This document shows, piece by piece, positions 24,726-33,247 of a stretch of DNA of 55,458 bases. The notes below the pieces were generated by a model. It worked only from the letters and a program-made list of their open reading frames with translations. It made no database searches and was not told where the DNA came from. The position numbers were made by a program, and so were the translations under genes. This stretch comes from Ancylobacter oerskovii. Lineage in GTDB: Bacteria; Pseudomonadota; Alphaproteobacteria; Rhizobiales; Xanthobacteraceae. The DNA is taken from the NCBI RefSeq assembly GCF_018390555.1, contig NZ_JAHBGB010000043.1, positions 1 through 55,458 on the forward strand. The letters are read 5' to 3'. Position 1 is the stretch's first letter, and each line of letters starts with the position of its first letter.

Positions 24726-26753
24726 ATGTCCACCACCACCACCCTGCCGCTGTCCCAGCTGGTCGTGTCCCCGAAGAATGTGCGCCAGAACCCCGGCGAT
24801 GTGACCGCGCTTGCCGCGTCCATCGCGGCACAGGGCCTGCTGCAGAACATCGTTGTCAGTCCGACCGAGAACGGCACCTATCAGGTGGACGCCGGTGGCC
24901 GTCGCTTCGCTGCGCTCACGCTGCTGGCCGAACAGGGCAAGATCGCGGCTGACTTCCCGGTCCCGGTCAAGATCATTTCCGCCGAGGAAGCCACCGCCGC
25001 CAGCCTCTCGGAGAACGTCCAGCGCGAGGCCATGAACCCGGTGGACGAACTCAATGCGTTCAAGCAGCTGGTGGATGAAGGTTTCACCATCGACCGCGTG
25101 GCCGACACCTTCGGCGTCACCCCGCTGGTGGTGCAGCGCCGGTTGAAGCTGGTGGCAGCAGCGCCCGAACTGCTGGAACTTTACCGCGCCGACGAAATCA
25201 GCACCGACCAGATGCTTGCGCTCTGCGCGACCGACAATCACGAAGTGCAGGTGCACGTGTGGGAAACCTACGGCAGCATGAGCTGGAACAACAAGCCCGC
25301 TGACCTGCGCCGCGCCGTCCTGACCCGCGAAGTCGAGGCCGACCGCGATCACCGCGTGGCGTTCATCGGTGGCGTTGCCGCCTATGAAGCTGCTGGCGGT
25401 GAAGTGCGCCGCGACCTGTTCAGCACCGATGGGCAGGCCGCGATCCTGACCAACCCGGAACTGCTGGACAAGCTGGTGGCCGACAAGCTGGAAGCCACCA
25501 AGGAAAACCTGCTGGCCGAGGGCTGGGGCTGGGTCGAAATCTGGCCGACCTGGGATTACTCCGCGTCCTACGCTTTCGGCTCTCTGCCGATGGTTGCCGT
25601 TGACCTGCCGGAAGAAACGACCAGCCAGATCGCGGCGCTGCGGGAAGAAGCCGAGCAGCTGGAAACCGAACAGGAGCAGCTGCACAGCGCGGCCGAGACT
25701 GAGGACCGCGACCTGACCGATGACGAATGGGAGCGGGATCAGGACATTGACGACCGCACGGAGGCCATCACCGCCGAAATCGAACAGCTGGAAAGCGCTC
25801 ACAAGCAGTACGCGCCGGAGGCGATGGCATCGGCTGGCGTGATCCTGTGCTTGCAGCAGTCGGGCCTGCGCATCGAGCGCGGCAAGGTTCGTGCCGCCGA
25901 CCGCAAGAACGCCGCCGCCGCCCTGGGCGATGCTGGCGAAATCACCGGGGGCCGGGAAACCGAAAGCGCAGGCCGTCCGAAGGGCGAGAACGTGTCCGAC
26001 GCCCTGCGCCGCTCCCTGCTGGGTCACCGCAATCTGGCTGTGCAGAACGTCATTGCCGAACGTCCGGACGCCGCGAAAATCCTGCTGGCTTGCTGGACGG
26101 TGAAGGAACTGCGCGGCAGCAGCCGCGAGGTTCCCACCGACCTGAGCATTTCCAACGGCGGTTACGGCTACGGCACCCGCACCTATCACCCGATCACCGA
26201 CGACGCGGGCAAGGCCAGCGCCGACGCCTTCCTCGCAGCGTGCAAGGCCGCGATCAAGGACTTGCCAACCGCTGACGGCAAGCTGTGGGACACGCTGGCA
26301 GAAATGAAGCCCGCGCAGCTGGACAAGATCATTGCGCTGGGTGTCGCCCTGACTGTCAGCGTCAACGAGGAACATAAGGGCCTGACCGCCAAGCTGCTGG
26401 AAACGCTGGATTTCGACATGGCCGAGCATTTCGAGCCGACCGCCGACAATTACCTGGGTCGTGTTTCCAAGCCCCTTGTCGTCGAGGCGCTGACCGAGGC
26501 CAAGCAGATCAAGGGCGAGGCCGACAGCACTGCGCTGCTGGCGATGAAGAAGGGAACCCTTGCCGCCGAAGCCGAAAAGCGGCTGGCCGGTACCGGCTGG
26601 GTGCCGAAGGGCATCCGTTCCCCGAAGCCGAAGGCGAAGAAGCAGGCCGAGCCGAAGGCCAAGGCGGAACCGAAGGCCAAGCCCGCCAAGGCAGCGCCGA
26701 AGGCGAAGGCCCCGGCCAAGGCCGCAGCCGAGGCGGCACAGGTCGCCGCCTGA
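24726..26753 (+). CDS. ParB/RepB-domain nuclease-like plasmid protein
   Basis: A 675-residue protein. The N-terminal 170 residues form a ParB domain (LPLSQLVVSPKNVRQNPGDVTALAASIAAQGLLQNIVV..., GGRRFAAL, SLSENVQREAMNPVDEL) and a helix-turn-helix (IDRVADTFGVTPLVVQRRLKL). A Glu-rich coiled coil lies near 300-350. The C-terminus is a Lys/Ala/Pro-rich tail (repeats of PKAK). This type accompanies ArdC and methylase-like genes on mobile elements and is distinct from the partition KorB at 47994. Good ribosome site AAGGAG. Its precise role is not established. Confidence 0.85.
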   Translation: MSTTTTLPLSQLVVSPKNVRQNPGDVTALAASIAAQGLLQNIVVSPTENGTYQVDAGGRRFAALTLLAEQGKIAADFPVPVKIISAEEATAASLSENVQREAMNPVDELNAFKQLVDEGFTIDRVADTFGVTPLVVQRRLKLVAAAPELLELYRADEISTDQMLALCATDNHEVQVHVWETYGSMSWNNKPADLRRAVLTREVEADRDHRVAFIGGVAAYEAAGGEVRRDLFSTDGQAAILTNPELLDKLVADKLEATKENLLAEGWGWVEIWPTWDYSASYAFGSLPMVAVDLPEETTSQIAALREEAEQLETEQEQLHSAAETEDRDLTDDEWERDQDIDDRTEAITAEIEQLESAHKQYAPEAMASAGVILCLQQSGLRIERGKVRAADRKNAAAALGDAGEITGGRETESAGRPKGENVSDALRRSLLGHRNLAVQNVIAERPDAAKILLACWTVKELRGSSREVPTDLSISNGGYGYGTRTYHPITDDAGKASADAFLAACKAAIKDLPTADGKLWDTLAEMKPAQLDKIIALGVALTVSVNEEHKGLTAKLLETLDFDMAEHFEPTADNYLGRVSKPLVVEALTEAKQIKGEADSTALLAMKKGTLAAEAEKRLAGTGWVPKGIRSPKPKAKKQAEPKAKAEPKAKPAKAAPKAKAPAKAAAEAAQVAA

Positions 26754-26760
26754 CAGCCGA

Positions 26761-26784
26761 GGGTGGCCGGGCAACCGGCCACCC
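26761..26784 (+). terminator. Hairpin after the ParB-domain gene, possible terminator/attenuator
   Basis: GGGTGGCCGG and CCGGCCACCC form a perfect 10-bp stem with loop GCAA followed by TTTC. The short T-run suggests partial termination within the operon. Confidence 0.55.
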
Positions 26785-26812
26785 TTTCAGCCCAAGCCCC
26801 GGAGCCGCAGCC

Positions 26813-27076
26813 ATGACCACACAGCACAACGTGAATGCCCTCGCCGAGCAGCTGACCGCCGCCACCCGCAGTGGGAGCCTGAGCGCCGCCTACAGCGTCC
26901 TGCAGGCCGTCCCCGGCTCGATGTTGAAGGAGGTGGGCTTGCGCAGCGGCTTCGCCGCAGACACCGCCAAGAAGCCCCGTGACGTGATGGCCTTCCTGCT
27001 GCCGCAGGTGGCCGAGGCCACCCGCCGCCAGACGGACGGCTACGGGCTGCGAAAAATCGCGCAGGCCGCCCCGTAG
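26813..27076 (+). CDS. Small helical protein, unknown function
   Basis: An 87-residue soluble protein (MTTQHNVNALAEQLTAATRSGSLSAAYSVLQAVPGSMLKEVGLRSGFAADTAKKPRDVMAFLLPQV...). GGAG lies 8 nt before the ATG. It is downstream of the ParB-domain gene in a housekeeping block. No family recognised. Confidence 0.65.
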   Translation: MTTQHNVNALAEQLTAATRSGSLSAAYSVLQAVPGSMLKEVGLRSGFAADTAKKPRDVMAFLLPQVAEATRRQTDGYGLRKIAQAAP

Positions 27077-27128
27077 GGCGGCCGATGGGCCGCTGCGCGG
27101 CCTGAAACCCAAGACATAGGAGCACGCC

Positions 27129-27341
27129 ATGCACCACCCGACCCACGGGCGGCGGAACCCGTTCGCCGTCAAGCCAGACCCCGCACACGCCGCCGAAGCC
27201 TGCCGCATCCTCATCGGCGCCTACATGGACGATCCCAGCCACGTCGATTGGAACGACGTGCAGGAGGCATTGGGCAAGGCGCTTGCCGCCTTCCAGCTGC
27301 CCCCGGATTTCATCGAAACCGAGGGAGGGCGCTGGCAATGA
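27129..27341 (+). CDS. Small acidic protein, unknown function
   Basis: A 70-residue protein (MHHPTHGRRNPFAVKPDPAHAAEACRILIGAYMDDPSHVDWNDVQEALGKALAAF...). AGGAG precedes the ATG by 6 nt, and its stop overlaps the next start (ATGA), so it belongs to a coupled three-gene set with the methylase-like gene. Confidence 0.7.
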   Translation: MHHPTHGRRNPFAVKPDPAHAAEACRILIGAYMDDPSHVDWNDVQEALGKALAAFQLPPDFIETEGGRWQ

Positions 27342-27625
27342 ACCCCAACGTCCGCCACATCGAGAACATCAGCGAACTGCGCGCTTCGCACCTCCCCAAC
27401 ATCGGTGACCTGATCGCAGTAACCCGCGCCGATGGCGTCAGATTCATTATCGAGGCATGCAGCGAACAGGAGGGAAGGTACTACCGCGTCTACCCTGCAA
27501 CCGACGTGCAGGCTTGCTGGGGCGACTGCATCGGTTGGGCTACTGAGACCTCACTTCGCGAGGCAGTCGATCGCATCCGGTCAGCGGTGCTGAAAAGCGG
27601 TACCGACGGAGGGCACAGACAATGA
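27338..27625 (+). CDS. Small protein coupled to the methylase-like gene, unknown function
   Basis: A 95-residue protein starting MNPNVRHIENISELRASHLPNIGDLIAV. Both ends overlap neighbours by 4 nt. The first residues (MNPNVRHIENI) resemble those of the next gene (MSPNAHHIRNIV), which may reflect duplicated leader sequence. The pattern GDLIAVTRADGVRFIIEACSEQ looks like a small beta domain. Function unknown. Confidence 0.7.
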   Translation: MNPNVRHIENISELRASHLPNIGDLIAVTRADGVRFIIEACSEQEGRYYRVYPATDVQACWGDCIGWATETSLREAVDRIRSAVLKSGTDGGHRQ

Positions 27626-28425
27626 GCCCGAACGCCCACCACATCCGCAACATCGTCAAGCTGCTCGAAAGCGCCCGCTACCGGCACGACATGTACCGGC
27701 TGTTTTCCGACTGTATGGAGGCGATGGCGATTTTGTTCGCCAACGCCGTTGACCTGCGCCAGCGCGACGCCCGCGAGGCCCGCTATCTCGAAATCGTCCG
27801 CCACTACGAGCGCGACGTGATCGAGACGTTCCCGAAGATCCTCGCCGAGGTCACCTTGGCCATGGAAGCCGCCCCCGGCGACGTGCTGGGGGCAGTGTTC
27901 GGGCAGCTGGAGCTGCACAACACCGCACGCGGCCAGTTCTTCACCCCCTACGAGGTCTGCCGCCTCATGGCCCGGATGCAGATCGGCGACGGTGCGCACT
28001 TGCGCGAAATCGTGGAGCGCAACGGCTTCGCCATGGCGCAGGAGCCAGCCTGCGGCGCGGGCGCGATGGTCATCGCCCTGGCCCAAGAAATGCAGGACGC
28101 CGGCGTCAACTACCAGCAGCACCTGCACGTGACAGCCATCGACGTTGACCCCCGAGCCGTCCACATGGCCTACGTCCAGTTCTCGTTGATGCACATTCCC
28201 GCCGTGGTCATCGTCGGCAATTCGCTCACGCTCGAAGAGCGCGAACATTGGTACACGCCCGCGCACGTCCTGGGCGGCTGGAACATGCGGCTTGCCCGCC
28301 GTGGAGCCGAGGATGCGTGCCGGGCCATCGAAGTCCGCCCCGCCTCGCCTGAGCCGGTGGCCACCCCTGCCCCGGCCCCGATCCTTCCATCACCCGCCAA
28401 GGCCGCACAGCTCACCCTCTTCTGA
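27622..28425 (+). CDS. N6-adenine methyltransferase-like protein lacking the NPPF/Y motif
   Basis: A 267-residue protein related to HsdM-type methylases. It has GQFFTPYEVCRLMARM (motif X region), EPACGAGAMVIALA (SAM-binding motif I, about 138-151) and VTAIDVDPRAVHMAYVQFSLM (motif II). Where motif IV (NPPF/Y) should follow, the sequence is VIVGNSLTLEEREHWYTPAHVLGGW, so the catalytic motif is absent. SAM binding is plausible, methylation doubtful. It is the last gene of the coupled cluster. Function on the plasmid is unknown. Confidence 0.78.
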   Translation: MSPNAHHIRNIVKLLESARYRHDMYRLFSDCMEAMAILFANAVDLRQRDAREARYLEIVRHYERDVIETFPKILAEVTLAMEAAPGDVLGAVFGQLELHNTARGQFFTPYEVCRLMARMQIGDGAHLREIVERNGFAMAQEPACGAGAMVIALAQEMQDAGVNYQQHLHVTAIDVDPRAVHMAYVQFSLMHIPAVVIVGNSLTLEEREHWYTPAHVLGGWNMRLARRGAEDACRAIEVRPASPEPVATPAPAPILPSPAKAAQLTLF

Positions 28426-28910
28426 GGGTGGGCAACCACCTGCAGGAGCAGGAACACCCAGCGCGGCCGCATGCGGCCGCCATCCTCGACAGCCCATCAC
28501 CGGCCGTCCTGCAGCGCATCCCACCTGACCGGGGCCTCGCCCTGACGAATGCGCCCGACCACCACCAGGTCACCCATTTCCGAGCCGCCTTTGGCGGCCC
28601 ACAGCCATCTTTGTGCAAATTTCCGGATCTGTTCCGGCCGTCTTTGTGCAAATCCGCTCGGTTGTCCCCTCCCCAGGAGCGCAGGCCCGAATTGAGGGCA
28701 GCTGGTAGCCCGGCTTGATCCGGTGACGCGCGCATGGAACCCGGCTCTTGCTGGACCGTGCGGCAGTGGGGAGCAGGCTGCTACAGGCCGCGCCGCAGGC
28801 AAGGGCAAGCCCTCTTCCACTCCGTTTCAGCCCTTTGGGTGCATGCGCCGCTTATGGCCCTCCGCCGCTGGAGGCTCCCGCCGCACTGGCGGTCCAGAAA
28901 GGAGCCACCC
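28426..28910. other. Intergenic region upstream of ardC with a 13-bp direct repeat
   Basis: 485 bp without a convincing gene. TCTTTGTGCAAAT occurs twice, at 28608-28620 and 28641-28653, 33 bp apart (about three helical turns), in the middle of the gap. The rest is GC-rich; an upstream in-frame extension of ardC has atypical composition. Confidence 0.55.
28608..28653. repeat. Two direct copies of TCTTTGTGCAAAT
   Basis: Exact 13-mers with 33-bp period and TCCGG-rich spacers. Placement about 260 bp ahead of ardC is compatible with an operator or single-strand promoter element; no palindrome or -35/-10 is evident. Confidence 0.5.
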
Positions 28911-29801
28911 ATGCAAACGAAGCGCGACACCTATCAGATCATCACCGACACCATTCTCGCTGCCCTCGAAAACTGCGGGCCTTGCGAGCGCCCCTGGGTC
29001 GGTCCGTCGCTGACCATGCCGGTCAACGCCGTGTCCGGACACGAGTACCGCGGCACCAACGTGGTCATGCTGTGGGTCGCCGCCCAAGAGGCCAGCTACT
29101 CGGAAAATGCCTGGGCGACCTTCAAGCAGTGGTCCGAGAAGGGCGCAACCGTCCGCAAGGGCGAGAAAGGCACCCCGGTCATCTGGTTCAAGATGCTTGA
29201 TCGCAAGGACGAAGATGCCGGCGACGACGAAAATGGCCGCCGCATCCCCTGCGCCCGCCTCAGCTGGGTGTTCAACGTCGCGCAGGTGGATGGCTACCAG
29301 CCCGAGAAGGGCCGCACGCCGCAGGACAACCAGGTGTCCCCGATCGACCGCGCCGATGCCCTCATCGCCGCCAGTGGCGCGAAGATCCGCCACGAAGGCG
29401 CAAGCGCCTTCTACCGGCCCAGCACCGACGAAATCGTGCTGCCCCCGCAGCACCTCTTCACCGGCACATCCACCAGCAGCGCCACCGAGGCGTATTACGG
29501 TGTCGCACTCCATGAGCTGACGCACTGGAGTGCCCCGCGCCTGCAGCGCGAGCTTGGCAAGCGCTTCGGCGATGCCGCCTACGCAGCCGAAGAACTGGTT
29601 GCCGAGCTGGGCGCAGCGTTCCTGTGCGCCCGCCTGGGCGTCTCGGCCGAGCCTCGCGCCGATCACGCCAAGTACCTGGCCAGCTGGATCAAGATCCTCA
29701 AAGATGACCGCAAGGCGTTCATCACCGCTGCCAGCAAGGCGGCCGAGGCCAGCGACTACCTGCTGGCCTTCCCGACCGCCCAAATGCAGGAGGCGGCCTG
29801 A
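28911..29801 (+). CDS. ardC: ArdC-type antirestriction protein
   Basis: A 296-residue protein with the ArdC layout: an N-terminal ssDNA-binding domain (TDTILAALENCGPCERPWV..., YRGTNVVMLW, ARLSWVFNVAQVDG) and a zincin-like metalloprotease domain with HELTH (201-205) and EELVAELGAAFLCARLGV. Such proteins protect incoming single-stranded plasmid DNA from restriction. The ATG follows AAAGGAGCCACCC. The C-terminal residues ASDYLLAF are a family hallmark. Confidence 0.9.
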   Translation: MQTKRDTYQIITDTILAALENCGPCERPWVGPSLTMPVNAVSGHEYRGTNVVMLWVAAQEASYSENAWATFKQWSEKGATVRKGEKGTPVIWFKMLDRKDEDAGDDENGRRIPCARLSWVFNVAQVDGYQPEKGRTPQDNQVSPIDRADALIAASGAKIRHEGASAFYRPSTDEIVLPPQHLFTGTSTSSATEAYYGVALHELTHWSAPRLQRELGKRFGDAAYAAEELVAELGAAFLCARLGVSAEPRADHAKYLASWIKILKDDRKAFITAASKAAEASDYLLAFPTAQMQEAA

Positions 29802-29817
29802 CAGGCCGCCCCCCTAT

Positions 29818-29853
29818 CGCAACGCAACGCATCTAATGTCGCGTTGCGTTGCG
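29818..29853. terminator. 13-bp inverted repeat between converging genes
   Basis: CGCAACGCAACGC and GCGTTGCGTTGCG are perfect complements around a 10-base loop, built from tandem CGCAA units. It lies where ardC and a minus-strand gene converge and covers the latter's last codons. No T-tract, so a bidirectional transcript end is only probable. Confidence 0.45.
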
Positions 29854-30180
29854 CTCACGTTCCCACCGTCGGTCCAGGCGCTCTCCGGCGGTTTCTTGCT
29901 CCGCAGCGTTGGCCCATGTCAAAACCGAGTCATCGCCACGTTCAACAAGACAGAGAAGATGCCCGGCAGCCATTTCGCGATCGACAAGCGCCGCGGCCGC
30001 CGCCGCGCCCCATTGCTCAGGGTCCGGTGGCATTGCTGATTGCGTCTCCTGCATCGATCCCAAGATGGCTGTGCACAACAATCTCGGTGTGAAATTGCCG
30101 CTTGGCCACATCCCAGCCTTCATGAATAGAACCGCCCCTTCTTCAATGTCACAGGGCATGTCGAAATCGAAAACGCGCAT
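29833..30180 (-). CDS. Hypothetical protein, unknown function
   Basis: A 115-residue soluble protein (MRVFDFDMPCDIEEGAVLFMKAGMWPSGNF...), the C-terminal half Ala/Glu/Arg-rich and helical. CGGGAG lies 6 nt before the ATG. It converges with ardC. No family recognised. Confidence 0.6.
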   Translation of the reverse strand: MRVFDFDMPCDIEEGAVLFMKAGMWPSGNFTPRLLCTAILGSMQETQSAMPPDPEQWGAAAAAALVDREMAAGHLLCLVERGDDSVLTWANAAEQETAGERLDRRWERERNATRH

Positions 30181-30263
30181 AGCAGTCTCCCGGGTAGAGT
30201 CATTGAATGATGTATCTACGAGGCAGCTCCGTCACTGGGCAGATGCGCCAATAGGCCGTTCAC

Positions 30264-30629
30264 TTACGATCCGCCTTTCTCCTTCGCGGGGGCCGGCTCC
30301 AGGAAGGTGCCCACATCGTCGGCCACCCGCTGCGCATCCACGTGCCTTTCAGCGGCCCCCTTGTTCTTGATCGGCAACATACGGGTGGCCACCAGCACCG
30401 GATTCCCGTCCCGCTCCCGGTTCTGCAGGGTCGTCACCATGTCCGGATGGCATTTCTTGCAGTTCTGGAAGCACTGATGAACGCAGGATCCGTAGCACTG
30501 CCAATATTGCTCGCCGGTGGCCCACCCCATGCACATGCTTTCGCAAGAGCGGGTACAGCTCATGCCTGGATCGGCGCCGGCTGCCCACGGCACGCACGCC
30601 AAGAAAAGCGCTACAAGCAATTTCTTCAT
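30264..30629 (-). CDS. Exported cysteine-rich protein with repeated CX3C motifs
   Basis: A 121-residue protein with signal peptide MKKLLVALFLACVPWAAGA. The mature N-terminus holds eight cysteines: CTRSCESMC, 11 residues, then CYGSCVHQCFQNCKKC, i.e. repeated CX3C spacing typical of disulfide-stapled helical hairpins or metal binding. CKKCH also fits the c-type haem pattern, which may be chance. The C-terminal half is charged. The MKKLL start (GAGG 8 nt upstream) is preferred to one 31 codons earlier. Periplasmic location inferred. Confidence 0.72.
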   Translation of the reverse strand: MKKLLVALFLACVPWAAGADPGMSCTRSCESMCMGWATGEQYWQCYGSCVHQCFQNCKKCHPDMVTTLQNRERDGNPVLVATRMLPIKNKGAAERHVDAQRVADDVGTFLEPAPAKEKGGS

Positions 30630-30799
30630 GGCCAAGGCCTCATTGTCGGGGAACGCACGGCCGGAAATGGCCGTGCCGGACGCAGTATAGATCAAGTAGT
30701 GGATAGACGTTTTCGCCATCATCTACCCACGATCAAACCTTATTGTTTCCTCAATTCATCAGGAATAATGTCCTCGCGGTCAGCTATTTCTGGAGAATA

Positions 30800-31150
30800 A
30801 TGACAATGGACGTTCGACAATACTTAACGGCCTCATTAATCGCATTGCTACCCGCTGCTGCTTTCGCGGCGGACAACACCCCCGCCCCGCACTCCGGCCG
30901 CTTCCTTTGGCAGGGTCTTGATCCTGCTACCGTTTCCGACGCCTCGATCATCAAATGGGTGTCGGAAAACTGCGGCTCTAAGCCCCCGGCCGACCAGGTG
31001 AAGAAGGCCGAAGCCATCCTCGACGCGACCAAGGCTCATCCCATGTCAGAGCAGGCCCGAACATGGGTCCGCGATGGATATATCAAGAAATACGGCGCCG
31101 GATCTTGCGACCAGCTCAATACGCTTCTCTCCGAGAAGGAGCCGTTCTAG
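30800..31150 (+). CDS. Small exported protein, unknown function
   Basis: A 116-residue protein with signal peptide (MTMDVRQYLTASLIALLPAAAFA) and two cysteines in a helical body (WVSENCGSKPPADQVKKAEAILDATKAH..., KKYGAGSCDQLNTLL). GGAG precedes two candidate ATGs, two codons apart. It is divergent from the cysteine-rich gene and converges with the thioredoxin-fold gene. HdeA-like in size and two-Cys layout, but similarity was not established. Confidence 0.7.
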   Translation: MTMDVRQYLTASLIALLPAAAFAADNTPAPHSGRFLWQGLDPATVSDASIIKWVSENCGSKPPADQVKKAEAILDATKAHPMSEQARTWVRDGYIKKYGAGSCDQLNTLLSEKEPF

Positions 31151-31175
31151 GCCGCAGTGGCGGCTCTTCCGGCCC

Positions 31176-32234
31176 CTACTGCGCGCCCGCGCGGCTTTGG
31201 GGCACGTCCTGGCGTAACCTATCGATTTCGGAGCGTCCCCATCTGCGAGTGCGCTCCGAAAGCTCCGGCGAAAGCAGCAGCCGCTCGGCTTGCTCACTCG
31301 CCGCCCCCGCCTCAGCCTCCCGGCCGAGCCGCGTTGCAGCATCCAGCAACAGCACAGCAGCCGCGAATCGCATTTCCAGCGGTCTACCGGCCCAATCCTC
31401 CGCGTTGACGACCTCGGCCAGGCCCTCATGCGCGACCCTTGCGACGGCCATATTGCCTGGCATCGCATGCAGTGCGTTCAATGCCAGCTTTGTCTGTACC
31501 GCCGCGTCTCCGCGAAATCGCCGCGCCGCGTTCAAATAGTGCGCCTCGGCTTCCGCCTGGCGGTCATTCATCCGACTGAGCACGTCCAATTTCAGGCACG
31601 CAAATTGTTCGTCGCCCGAGACTTCCGGCGCTATGCCCTCCAGCTCGGCAATGTACCCGGCCGCGTCATCGAGCCTTCCGGCCACCATCGCGTCCGTGGC
31701 TTCGCGCAGCAGCCGCCTGCGCAAACCGTCATCGCCGATGGCGTCCAGCCATGCCGCACGCGCCGCCTGCACATTCCAGGTGCCATCGAGGACGGACGCA
31801 ACCACGGCCTTTGCGTCCTCGGGATCGCCGATCCACGCAAGCACGCCGTCACCGTCGATGACATAGGTCGAGGGAACGCCATCGCGGCCACTGGCTTCAA
31901 GCCACTCGCGCGTAACCGCGCCGCGCGACAGGCCCGACGTGTCATCGGGCCGTTCCTCGAGCGCCAGCACGGCCGCATCGCTTCCCTGAGCTGCGGCAGC
32001 AGCCGTCGCTTCCACATCGCGCACCAGGACCGCGACACCGTACACCGGCACCCCACGCGGCCCGGCAAATTCCGCGAGCTTGCCGATCGCCGGCAGGCAG
32101 CCGGCGCAGCCCGCATTCCACAGCACCAAAATGCTGGGCCGGTCAAAAACGACCGGCCCGAAATCCGCCCTGTTGAATACCCGCGCGAGCTTCAAGCCGG
32201 GGGCGGCATCGCCTGGTAACAAACGCAAAGACAT
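31176..32234 (-). CDS. Thioredoxin-fold protein with C-terminal helical repeats
   Basis: A 352-residue protein. Residues 1-140 have a TlpA/AhpC-like thioredoxin fold: PGDAAPGLKL, VLWNAGCAGCLPAIGKLAEF with Cys43-x-x-Cys46, and GVPSTYVIDGDGVLAWIGD (cis-Pro region). Residues 160-345 are Ala-rich helices resembling tetratricopeptide repeats. There is no signal peptide, so it is probably cytoplasmic, unusual for the TlpA group. GGGAGG precedes the ATG. It follows by 59 bp the gene for an exported six-cysteine-tailed protein, and the two probably form an operon. Confidence 0.8.
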   Translation of the reverse strand: MSLRLLPGDAAPGLKLARVFNRADFGPVVFDRPSILVLWNAGCAGCLPAIGKLAEFAGPRGVPVYGVAVLVRDVEATAAAAAQGSDAAVLALEERPDDTSGLSRGAVTREWLEASGRDGVPSTYVIDGDGVLAWIGDPEDAKAVVASVLDGTWNVQAARAAWLDAIGDDGLRRRLLREATDAMVAGRLDDAAGYIAELEGIAPEVSGDEQFACLKLDVLSRMNDRQAEAEAHYLNAARRFRGDAAVQTKLALNALHAMPGNMAVARVAHEGLAEVVNAEDWAGRPLEMRFAAAVLLLDAATRLGREAEAGAASEQAERLLLSPELSERTRRWGRSEIDRLRQDVPQSRAGAQ

Positions 32235-32293
32235 GAAACCTCCCTGTTCCGCCCCCGGCCCGAAGCAACGTTCTCACTCAGTGCCGATCGCAA

Positions 32294-33247
32294 TTACACC
32301 TGGCACACGCCAATCAGCGGGCCCGGGCCGTCGAGATCGTGGCAGATGCAGCCTGCGCCCATCGACGTGCATTGGAAGTCGAATGAGCACGAGATCGAAA
32401 TGCACAGCAGCTGCGCCGCCTCGTCCTGAACCTGCAGGCCCTGGACAGACTTAGAAACCGCTCCCGACGCTTTCAATAGCGTCGGATCGGCCGCCGCACC
32501 AATACCCGGCCCACGCACCGGATTGGCGATCACCGCATGATCGCGCACCGTGCCTTCCGTGCCAGCCACGTGCGGCAGCACGGCGCTGTTGTTGACGCTG
32601 TAGACCGGCGTGGCGGCCGCATTCGGGCGGGTGGTTGAAATCGCCCACGCCTGGCGATCGAGTTCCACCCCCGCCGTAACATCCCCGAACCCGTCCGTGA
32701 GCTTGTAGCTCATGCGCATTGCCTTCGTGTTGCCTGACGTACCAATCGGGCCGGAAGTCTGCTCGTAGACCAGCACGCCGTTATTGAGGCTGACCGTCAC
32801 GCCCGGTTCCAACGCCGCACGTGCACCGTCCCCTGCCGTGAAACGGTAGACGCGCTCATGCTTGTTGAAATCCAGCGTGCGCCGGATGGTGAAGGCAGTG
32901 TTGCCGGCCGCGTCCGGCTTGCCGTACTGAACGTCCAGCCACGTCGTGCGGCGCTCTCCGTCCTGGAGCTTGCTCGCATCGGCACAGGTGCCGATCTTTG
33001 CCCGTGCGCCGTCGAGCACCGCCAGCTGCACACGGCGGGTGTCGCCGTCCGCCCGGCTCTTGATGCTGAACTGGTCATTGACGTCCACCAGCACATGCTG
33101 CTTGGCGGGGTCGTAGAGCGCGTGGACTTCATTGGCCGCCCACGTCGCAGTCCCGGAAGCAGCCGGTCGCTGTTCGCCGACCCCGGCAACCGCAGCCGAG
33201 ATACTGAGCGCCATCGTTGCAACCACAATTAATCCTGACTTCAACAT
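32294..33247 (-). CDS. Exported protein with a C-terminal knottin-like six-cysteine module
   Basis: A 317-residue protein with signal peptide (MLKSGLIVVATMALSISAAVAG) and a long beta-rich region without recognised family. The last 36 residues contain six of its seven cysteines: Cys282-x4-Cys287-x5-Cys293-x6-Cys300-x1-Cys302-x12-Cys315. That spacing fits the inhibitor-cystine-knot pattern. AAGGAG precedes the ATG. Whether the module is cleaved off as a peptide or stays as a domain cannot be told. The downstream thioredoxin-fold gene suggests disulfide chemistry. Confidence 0.75.
   Translation of the reverse strand: MLKSGLIVVATMALSISAAVAGVGEQRPAASGTATWAANEVHALYDPAKQHVLVDVNDQFSIKSRADGDTRRVQLAVLDGARAKIGTCADASKLQDGERRTTWLDVQYGKPDAAGNTAFTIRRTLDFNKHERVYRFTAGDGARAALEPGVTVSLNNGVLVYEQTSGPIGTSGNTKAMRMSYKLTDGFGDVTAGVELDRQAWAISTTRPNAAATPVYSVNNSAVLPHVAGTEGTVRDHAVIANPVRGPGIGAAADPTLLKASGAVSKSVQGLQVQDEAAQLLCISISCSFDFQCTSMGAGCICHDLDGPGPLIGVCQV

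Noticed and set aside
24720..26774. 684-codon minus-strand frame opposite the ParB-domain gene
   Set aside because: Antisense shadow; the plus-strand protein has a clear ParB domain and ribosome site.
30264..30629. c-type cytochrome (CKKCH motif)
   Set aside because: The motif lies in a series of eight cysteines with CX3C spacing, no other cytochrome features and no haem maturation genes; probably coincidental.
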